A DNA stretch of 55,235 nucleotides from Clavulina sp. PMI_390. Lineage: Eukaryota; Basidiomycota; Agaricomycetes; Cantharellales; Hydnaceae. The DNA lies in NCBI GenBank assembly GCA_015039315.1, contig WIDE01000151.1, positions 1-55,235 of the forward strand, written 5' to 3'. Both the position numbers and the translations under genes were made by a program. The notes under the pieces are model-generated. The model did not search any database, was not told where the DNA came from, and saw only the letters and a list, made by a program, of their open reading frames with translations. This document shows, piece by piece, positions 47,001-55,235 of this stretch. Every line of letters begins with the position of its first letter. Within the stretch, counting starts at the first letter, position 1.

Positions 47001-47948
47001 AAAATCATGTCGGAGGTTGGCAACGTGAGTCATAAACTTCAAACTCTTCTCTATCCTCGTCGTCGTGTAGATTTGACAACTGATAATTGCTGCTCTCAAT
47101 CTTGCTGCGCCATCTTCTCGTTGCCCTCCGACGGTACCGACATCGCTATCGCTATTCCCATCTTGACGTTTCATGAACAACAATAGGGTATCCTCCATAT
47201 CCATCACCAGAACATCATCCACCTAGATCTCAAACCTGAGAACATTTTCGTCACTATGGAAGGGAGGCTTCGTATCGGCGACTTCGGGATGGCGACTCGC
47301 TGGCCACGCCCTGCTTCATTTGATGGCGAGAACGCCAGCCGAGGCAGCCTAGATCGCGAGGGTGATAGGGAGTACCTTGCTCCCGAGATCCTTCAAGGCC
47401 AGTATGGGCGAGAAGCGGATATCTTCAGCTTTGGGATGATCATGCTGGAATGCGCTGGGAACATTGTCGTCCCTTCAATGTGAGTATTTTGTTCTCCGGA
47501 ACCGAAGTTTCACGCTTGTCCAAAATACTGACGCCCTCCTTCCTCATCGGTACCTAGGGGTCCCGCATGGCACAACCTCCGCAACAAGAACTTCTCCGAC
47601 GTAGATCTCAGTGGCTTGACACCGTCGCTTGTTGACATGATCACCCGCCTTATGGAACCCCTTCCAGAGCGCCGGCCTCTTATCGACCAGGTTTGCGGCC
47701 ATCCTGTCGTCCAGCGCACCCGCCGCATGATGCTCCAAAACATTGAGGTCGTGCGCCGCGCCTCAGCAAACCTACTGAATGAGGCTTTACCTGATCAGCT
47801 CGAAGCGGCGCGAGAGACAGCCACTAAGGCTCTGTTCAGCGCAAGCGCATGCGGCACAGAGGACTCAGAGTTCTTCGACAAGATGTTCGAGTCGGACAAT
47901 GACGACGAGGGCAGCTCCACCGAAGACGAGCGCATGGACCTCAGTTGA
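44077..47948 (+). CDS. WEE1: Wee1-type mitotic inhibitor kinase (5 exons)
   Basis: Exons 44077-45670, 45734-46174, 46234-47024, 47187-47479 and 47558-47948 give 1169 codons plus stop. The first intron is 63 nt and read-through in frame; it is removed on the strength of its GTGCGC and TTCAG ends. The first about 790 residues are a Ser/Pro-rich disordered region with many SP/TP sites. The kinase domain follows: glycine loop GSGAFG at 806-811, lysine in FAVKKSKPYEG, HLDLKPEN with D956, DFG at 974-976 and REYLAPEIL. EGRLRIGDFGMA and GDREYLAPE are the Wee1 type. The family phosphorylates the Tyr15-equivalent of Cdk1 and holds cells in G2. An acidic C-terminal tail ends the protein. The first in-frame ATG was used. 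Confidence 0.95.
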
Positions 47949-49585
47949 GGGCTGTTCTATGTTGCTGGCAAGCATGCTCGTCTCTCCTCTCAATTCGTTT
48001 TTCTCCCTATTTATTGCGGAGTGTCGACGCGCGCCTGGCTGGATCGCAGTCCCTCCTGTCGCGCGCCTTCACTCGTGTTTATTTATGGGATCCCCTGTTC
48101 TGTATCACTCACACAACGTTTCCCACACAATGCCACAATAGCCACTGTTTCAATAATGCCACATTACTGCGTTTTCTTTGTCACTTCTCTTGTCTTCATC
48201 GTTGATTGGGCTTCTTCTATTGGCTCGTGCAATACGACACTTATTTCGCGCTAGCCATTATTTATTCTTTCGGCACCCTCTGATTTCTAATGTCGCTTTC
48301 TTCGGATTGAGATTAGAGAGCGTTTCGTTGCTTTTTCATCTTGTTTGTCTCTTTTTTTTTTTTTTTTGCCCATATCTTCTTGGACGGACTGCCAGCCCCG
48401 TTTTCTCATTTGATTCATTATTTGTTTTAACATCGCCGCTCGTCCCCTCGCCTCGCTATCCCCCGTCCCCTTCCTATCACCCATCCAACACCCAACATCA
48501 ATTGTCAATATCCAAACCCACTTCTCCAAACCATCTACCAAAAAAGCTACAAAATCCGCAACATCACCCCCACGTTCGCATCCATCATCGCATCCTGTCC
48601 TCCATCACATTGCCGCTGTCCATCTCGCACCACATCTTCGCTCCATCCCCAACCTACCTTGATATCATATCATCACGACTTTTCAGTGACACCTACGAGT
48701 ACCATGTCCCTAGTTATGCGTCCTTGCCTCGCACGTTTCTTCATCTATTTTCTTTCCTCACTGTGATATTCATACCCGTTTATACGCCGATTGAGTTAGC
48801 TTTTGCCAATGGATCAAACCATAAAAACTCTCTGGACAGTGCGAGAAGTCGGACCCGAGGTAGAGCAATCATAAGAGTGAGTGGAGCGCGTGTTTGGTGA
48901 AGTTGAAGTGAAGCCAAGGATTATGATTCCCACGCCGAGCTTCTTCCCAGCCACAGGCACTTTCACTTGCTCCAACGATCTACTCTGTTGATAAGCCGCC
49001 CATAAAAGGATATTCAACTAAGCGTCTAGACAAATAGTTATATTGTGGGAGATGGCGATATCATAGGCAGCCCTGAATTCTGATCAGCTGGGCTGGGTCG
49101 GAACCACTTGACTGCGGGCCGTGCGTCTTGTTATCGTGTTGTGTTGGGGCTAAAATGTACCTCCTTATCTACCATTCCATTCAAAAATCGGACGGCTTCT
49201 CGGCCTCTCCACATCCCGGAAGTCACAAGATCTGAGCGGGCGCCCAGTCCCCCTGGCGGAAGAACATCTCAAGCTGGTAGCTTATTCTTGGGCACCGTCG
49301 GGGTCCCATAATCCGTCGGTCTGCTGATCCACAGGAATATCGTTAAGAAAACCACATTCATAGCCGGCTCATACGGGGGTGCCGCTGCTTCTCGTCTCTA
49401 ATTCCAAGTGAAACTGAATTCCATCGTTAATTCCACTTCTCCCAACTTGAATAAAGAAGCGGGGCCCCGCCTCCTCGAATCTCCCCTTATCAATTTTTTG
49501 ATCCCCCCCTCGTCCCTTCTTTGTCCAGTTCCTCCCCTCCACCTTCTCGCTAGCACTCGTCGACGGCACATCCAACAAGGTCGAC
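47949..49585. other. Intergenic region, Wee1 3' side and MFS 1 promoter
   Basis: About 1.6 kb. A 16-nt T tract lies at 48352-48367 in a pyrimidine-rich 3' region. The 240-codon frame at 48178-48900 is a translation of this pyrimidine tract and has no early ATG. The right half probably contains the transporter promoter with GATA-type words listed separately. Confidence 0.45.
48990..49491 (+). promoter_or_regulatory. GATA-factor-type words upstream of MFS transporter 1
   Basis: GATAAG at 48990-48995, TTATCT at 49165-49170 (AGATAA on the minus strand) and CTTATC at 49486-49491 (GATAAG on the minus strand) lie within 600 bp of the start codon. Such HGATAR sites mediate nitrogen regulation of permeases in fungi. 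Three in about 600 bp is only modestly above chance. Confidence 0.3.
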
Positions 49586-52192
49586 ATGGCGGACATCGAA
49601 CAGTCCAGCTTCGACGAGAAGAAGGCTTCGGCTGGTCATTTTGAGCACGTCGACATCGTCAATGCATCCAAGGATGACGTACCAACCTTGACGGAGGAGG
49701 AGGAGCGTCAGTTGTATCGCAAAATCGACAGGCGGTCTGTCGTCCCTCGCCGTCTGCTACCTCGTGAATCTTCAGCTAACAAGCCTTGCTCATAGCTTGC
49801 TCCCCATCTTGTCGCTCATGTACCTGCTCAGCTTCATGGATCGAGGTCAGTGGTTCTGCTCAACTCAAAATTCCTAATCCCAAGCTCCCGCTGACACAAC
49901 GCTGATTTGTAGGGAACATTGGTAAGCCTGGACAGTCGGGTTCTCAATGAATCTTGTACCGACTTGCTTCCCACAGGAAATGCCAAACTGGAAGGACTGC
50001 TGACGTCCCTTCATATGTCCAGCACTGATTATACCGTCGCATTAGTACGTCCGTCCATGCCCGAATGGATACCACCGACTTACTAAAACTGCCGATGTGT
50101 GCCTTCACCCTCCCAGGTCATGTTCTTTGTGGTAGGAGATCTTCACTTGTATAATCTCATGAGACAGTCATAACGCCCGCCCATTCCATTCATTTCACCT
50201 CATAGCCATATTGTATTTGTGAGCCGATCTCCAATCTCGCCATCAAACGGGTTCGGCCATCTATGTGAGCAGCACTCCGTTCAGCTTCCTTCTTGAAGAT
50301 CCTATTGTTTCGTCTGTACTAAGTTTCTTTGGCTTTGCTCTCCTTAGCTATCTTCCTACGATCGGGCTCGTTTGGGGGACCATTATGACCATGATGGGCC
50401 TTGTTAAGACCTATCATCAGCTCATCGGGGTCCGAGTGTGTCTAGGAGTAGCAGAGGCCGGCTTGTGAGTCCCGATTGCCGGTTTATGATCGCAATTAGT
50501 TCCATAATTGACCCAATATTGCATGTTACAGGTTCCCCGGTGTTGTGTATGTGCTGACCTTCTGGTACCCTCGTCATATGATGCAACTCCGTATCGGTCT
50601 GTTCTTCGGTGCCGCGACAATTGTGAGTTTCTGCAATACCATACGAACGTCAAGGCGAGGTTACTTAAATAATCCAATAGGCTGGTGCCTTCTCCGGCCT
50701 TCTTGCGTATGGTATCAGTTTCATGAGCGGCACTCGTGGTCTAAAGGGATGGTCTTGGATCTTCGTGCGTCAAATTTGGCTTCTTAAGGTTGCATGGTCA
50801 CCGAGGTTATTGCCCGGCATAGATCTTGGAAGGCATTGCGACAGTTGGAGTTGCCCTGTTAGCATTTGTTGTTCTCCATGGATGTGATTCTCCCGAGACC
50901 GCCTCCTTCCTGACTCCCAAAGAGAGGTGAATACTCGATCTACCTATGATGTGAACTAGTCTCTAATGACTTCCATTCGATAGGGCATTTGTCTCCAATC
51001 GCCAGCGTGAGTAAGATAGCCAGGGTTTTGAGGATGCAGTCGACTAATTAGCTTCGCTGGTTTGATGGCATAGGACACGCCTCTGGTAGTGTCGCAGCGG
51101 AAGATGACTCGTTGGACTTCACTTACGTGTGGAAGGCGTTGAGTGACTGGCAGGTGAACACCTCTCATCTTGGAGTATTGAGGGACCTGACTGATTCATG
51201 AATTGAAACAGGTCTGGCTTTCCATTTTGACCTACATGTCGGTCGTGGTCCCGCTTTACGCATGTGCCCTGTTCTTGCCGTACGTATCTTCTCGTATGCA
51301 ACCTTAGTGGCATGGGCTCATTTCATTCCCCCTAATGTAGTTCCATTATCAACGGGTACGCTGCGAAACGCTTCGTTCCCTTTCTCCAGCAACCCACACT
51401 CACTTTATGATCATCTCTCTTCCACTACAGATTCGGCTACTCCACCCCTGTCTCGCAGCTCCTGACAGTTCCTCCCTTCACTTTTGCCTCCATCTGCCTC
51501 ATTATCATCGCCTATTACTCCGACAAAACGAAGACGCGTTACCCCTTCATCTTGTTTGGACAAACCGTCGGTCTCATCGGGTTCATCATCAACATCAGCC
51601 CGGCACCGCGAGGGGTAAAATACTTCGGCATGTTCTTGTGTACTGCTGGCATCTACGGATCGTTCCCTGGTGTAGTTGCGTGGCTGGGCAACAACTTGTC
51701 TCCGTCCCTGAAGCGAGGTTCGTTTTGCTATATCTCAATTTTGCATAATTTGGTGATTAATCTTTGCGTCTTACTATGAACAGGTATTGGAAGTAAGTTT
51801 CTCACGCATCATGCTCACTTTCTTGTTGTCGTCGTTCTGATTGTCATATGTTTCTCAGTGGCTCTCCAAATCGGGATAGGTAACTTCGGTGGAGCTATTT
51901 CCTCCTCAGTCTACCGGACTAAAGACCAGCCAAGATATATCCTCGGTCGTACGTCTTTATGCATTCACTTGATTCTGTTAAAAAAAACTCACTTAATTCA
52001 TCTTACCTAGACTCCGTGGTGATTGGGTTCCTTTGTATGGGGCTGATCACGGGACCGCTCACCGTTGTCCTCTACCGCCGGATCAATGCCAAGCGAGACG
52101 AGATGGTGCGCTCGGGAGTGCTCGACCAGTATTCTGAAGAAGATCTCTCAAGAATGGGGGACCGCGCACCCAACTTCCGTTACGTCATCTAA
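49586..52192 (+). CDS. MFS anion transporter, allantoate-permease (Dal5) type, copy 1 (18 exons)
   Basis: Eighteen small exons from ATG 49586 to TAA 52190-52192. The N-terminus is cytosolic and acidic, followed by RLLPILSLMYLLSFMDRGNI and GNAKLEGLLTSL, the hallmark of the anion:cation symporter (Dal5/allantoate permease/TNA1) family. Twelve membrane segments are expected. Recognisable blocks are VRVCLGVAEAGLFPG, FWYPRHMMQLRIGLF, AGAFSGLLAYGISFM, a loop with GHASGS-like sequence, GFGYSTPVSQLLTVPP and GNFGGAISSSVYRTKDQPRY. Four exons are 9-15 nt (49913-49921, 50117-50131, 51341-51355 and 51784-51792). The substrate could be allantoate, ureidosuccinate, nicotinate, pantothenate or small peptides; sequence alone does not decide. 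Confidence 0.88.
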
Positions 52193-52716
52193 CGACATTA
52201 CGCTGCTTTCTGCTATCAAAACTCTCGAGCGTTGTATTCCCTACGGCAACATCCAAATCAAGAAGCCCATTTTTTTTTCTCTGATACGTATGGAGCGAGG
52301 CTTGAGGTTCCGGGTAAATCCCCAAAACTGTCCTTCTCTCCGGCTTCTCGCAGCGGGCTTGCAACTCGCATAACCCCTAAGTCGGAGCGTTTGATTAAGT
52401 TCGATCACTCTCTGAGCACCTTTGAATGGTTCAACAATATGCGGGACAAAAGGTCCTGGGGAGTGGTTCTGAATTGATCGACTTCAGCTCATTTTTGCAA
52501 CTCTCCAGAATTCTGTACCTCGCTTCTGGAAATTTGTACTTTGGTCTGGTGACGGCTCCGTATCTTCCTCTTGGGATGCGCGTGGGACTTCTGAATCAGC
52601 TCTCATGCGTGAATTGGGCTTAAGTACTCTGGCTGCCGATCTACGCAGGGTTGAAGGACTATCCTCCTTTCCCCCCTCCCCTTTTCAGCACTTGGTTTCA
52701 CTGAACGTCACTTACG
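52193..52716. other. Spacer between the tandem transporters
   Basis: 524 bp without a gene. A T-run (52269-52277) and a pyrimidine-rich run (52660-52690) just before the second start codon are the only features seen. Confidence 0.5.
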
Positions 52717-55235
52717 ATGGCAGATATCGGCCACGATAACGAGAAACATGACTTGGACGCGTCTCATTTGGAAATTTATGAGGACCGAAAAGGAAGTGCA
52801 GACGTCCCAACCTTGACACCGGAGGAAGTGAGGAGGGCCTACCGGAAGATCGACCTCAGGTGTGTTGTGAATGCCTATCCCCATACCTTTGGTAGAACAC
52901 CAAGACCACTTGACCCCTTGTAGGCTGCTTCCGATCTTGTCCTTGATGTACCTGCTCAGTTTTATGGATCGAGGTTCGTTCACTATTTGACGCGATTATC
53001 TGACGATTCCTAACAAGTTGTCATATTTATAGGCAACATAGGTCTGTGTAAAAATACCTCTCCATTTAGTCTCATGGCTTCTGACGTCCTGCTTCTCAGG
53101 GAACGCGAAGTTGGAGGGATTAATGGAAACACTTCATATGTCAAGTAATGATTATACGGTCGCATTGGTTCGTTCCCAACTTTTTTCATGAAAGATTAAC
53201 CCTCAACCACAAACTTTACTCTACTGATCTCTATAGGTCATGTTCTTTGTTGTGCGTGATTGCAATTCCCCATAGGTGACAAGAGGATCTCCACTCACTC
53301 ATGGGCTTGTTGCTTTGGAACAAAGCCGTACTGCCTACTGGAGCCCTTATCCAATCTAGCAATCAAGCGTGTTCGACCTTCTATGTAATCTTCTTCATCA
53401 GGCCCGAGTGGCTGCGCCAGGCTATTACTGATCCGATTTCCTTTCTGCGTAGTTATCTTCCTGGGATAGGCTTTACATGGGGTACTATCATGACTATGAT
53501 GGGCTTAGTGAAAACATATCATCAGCTTATTGGAGTTCGAGTCTGTCTCGGTGTTGCTGAGGCCGGGCTGTGAGTTAGCTGTCACTAAAGACAAGGACGA
53601 AGAAACTAACCCATTCGAATCTCAAGTTTTCCCGGCGTAGTCTATTTCATGACCTTCTGGTACCCTCGCCATATGTTGCAGATCAGGATTGGTATCTTTT
53701 TGGGTGGCGCTAGTATTGTATGTTTGTTGTTCACTTCCGAGCTTAGTAGAGCAGACTGCTCATTGGCGCCTTAGGCTGGTGCATTCTCCGGCCTCCTTGC
53801 ATACGGCATCAGCTTCATGGATGGAACTCATGGGCTACGAGGGTGGTCGTGGATCTTCGTGAGTCATCTTCAGCTTGTGAAACGGATGATTCCTTCAGTA
53901 CTTACTAGTGTATATAGATCATTGAAGGCATCACAACTGTAGGAGTTGCTCTACTCGCGCTTGTGGTCCTTCACGGGTGTGATAATCCGGAAACTGCCTC
54001 ATTCCTGAACCCAGCTGAACGGTATGTAAAATGTCGGGATAGGCTCCACTGCCATCTTACATTGATTATTGTAGAGCATTTATAGCTGATCGTCAAAGTG
54101 AGTTCTGCGAATGCAAGGCGTGTGCCGGCCATAGTGGTGACCTCGCATTGCATCCTTTACAGGGCATGCTTCAGGGACCCTCGCTGAGGAGGATGGCTCA
54201 CTCAAGATGGAGTACTTCTGGAAGGCACTCGGAGATTGGCAGGTGAGCTTGTAATACGCGAGTGCGAGTGGTGTGGCTGGACTCTCGCAGGCGGTTAATG
54301 GATTATGTTTCAGGTTTGGATTTCCATCCCTACTTACTTGTCAGTCGTGGCTCCAAACTACGCAGCTGCTTTATTTTTACCGTAAGTCACCTCGATTGAA
54401 CTAGATAAATGTCTTTTCTCTTTTTGACAACTTTACCCACAGTTCCATCATTAAAGGGTACGCGGATGTGACAACGACCATGTTTTGAAGGCTCACTAAC
54501 AAAATCGCCCGCAGATTCGGGTACTCCACGCCGATCTCCCAGCTACTAACGGTCCCCCCTTTCGTATTCGCCACAATATATCTCCTTTTCGTTTCATACT
54601 ACTCCGACAAACTGAAACTTCGGTCGCCTTTTATTTTTACGGGGCAAGTTCTCGCATTAATCGGTTTCATCATTAACATAAGTAATGCTCCACATGGAGT
54701 GAAGTATTTTGGGATGTTCCTGTGCACGGCAGGAGCCTACTCTGCCTTTTCTGGCGTTGTCACTTGGCTTGGTAATAACCTTGCCCCTTCTGTGAAACGA
54801 GGTTAGTATTATTCCAAGCATTAGTGACGTCAGCTTCTAACCTATTCTAATACATATCCAGGAGTCGGAAGTAGGCGGCGTTGAATTTCTAGTGAAACTT
54901 GGACCACTGGCTAACGGTTCCCAAATAGTGGCACTTCAGATCGGCATTGGAAACTTTGGAGGAGCGATTTCTTCCTCCGTTTATCGCTCCAAAGATGCAC
55001 CTCGATATATCCTCGGTAGTAAGTATCCTTCCTATCATGCCCTTCCTGCATCGTACTAAAGGGACGTGTCGACCCCTTGTGTAGATGCTGTTGAGATTGG
55101 ATTTCTCTGCATGGGAATGGTGTCCCTAGCCGTGGCCGTTGTGTTATACAAGCATATCAACGCCACCCGAGACGCACTGGAAAGTTCGGGAGCTATCGAG
55201 CAGTATTCAGAAGAGGACCTCTCGAAACTGGGAGA
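52717..55235 (+). CDS. MFS anion transporter, allantoate-permease type, copy 2 (cut by window end)
   Basis: Starts at ATG 52717 and runs past the window; by alignment with copy 1 only about 10 codons are missing. Same family marks: LLPILSLMYLLSFMDRG, then GNAKLEGLMETL, VRVCLGVAEAGL, TFWYPRHMLQIRIGIF, FGYSTPISQLLTVPPF and GNFGGAISSSVYRSKDAPRY. The microexons of copy 1 recur at the same codons (53033-53041, 53237-53251, 54443-54457 and 54862-54870, of 9, 15, 15 and 9 nt). No frame break was found, so both members of the tandem pair appear functional. Many positions in extracellular and N-terminal parts differ, which allows different substrates. Confidence 0.88.

Noticed and set aside
48178..48900. 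240-codon plus-strand frame rich in Leu, Phe and Ser, looking like membrane segments
   Set aside because: It translates a pyrimidine-rich 3' region including a 16-T tract, lacks an early ATG and has no family motif.
1..55235. CRISPR arrays, rRNA, tRNA genes, intact transposons or LTR pairs
   Set aside because: Looked for A/B-box pairs, direct repeats and terminal repeats by eye; nothing convincing. A GGTTCAAGTCC word at about 31430 is inside a GH47 exon.

Overview
The window looks like nuclear DNA of a mushroom-type basidiomycete (Agaricomycetes). Genes are broken by many short GT-AG introns (mostly about 50-75 nt), intergenic gaps are small, and the gene set is eukaryotic. F-box proteins of a kind that is expanded in these fungi recur across the left half. 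I joined exons by hand, using reading frame, splice sites and homology. For most multi-exon genes the joined exon lengths sum to an exact multiple of three; exceptions are flagged.

Layout. 0.4-3.5 kb: a minus-strand F-box array with a C-terminally truncated copy, a degraded C-terminal relic and an intact copy. 4.2-17 kb: a housekeeping block with CHD1 chromatin remodeler (17 exons), a degenerate RNase III plus dsRNA-binding protein, the splicing factor Prp31 (minus), the RNA polymerase II CTD phosphatase Ssu72 and adenine phosphoribosyltransferase. 17.4-28.4 kb: four more F-box-type genes, including a tandem pair of exactly 571 codons each, and a TauD-type 2-oxoglutarate dioxygenase. 28.7-34.9 kb: a large EDEM/Mnl1-like GH47 protein with a C-terminal PA domain (minus), divergent from a protein with two ZNRD2/SSSCA1-type zinc ribbons. 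35.2-42.6 kb: two paralogous ten-exon short-chain dehydrogenases in inverted orientation, with the mitochondrial Fe-S scaffold ISU1 between them. 44-48 kb: a Wee1-type kinase. 49.6-55.2 kb: two tandem allantoate-permease-like MFS transporters full of microexons; the second runs off the window.

How the genes relate. CHD1, Ssu72 and Prp31 act in transcription and RNA processing; Prp31 and Ssu72 share a divergent promoter of about 350 bp. Wee1, ISU1 and APRT are core functions. F-box, SDR and MFS genes are duplicated accessory families. I found no CRISPR array, rRNA, convincing tRNA or intact transposon. No clear new multi-gene system is visible. The best leads are the catalytically degenerate RNase III protein, the DPR-repeat tail on Ssu72, the tandem zinc ribbons, the inverted SDR pair with atypical cofactor motifs, and the conserved microexons of the transporters.
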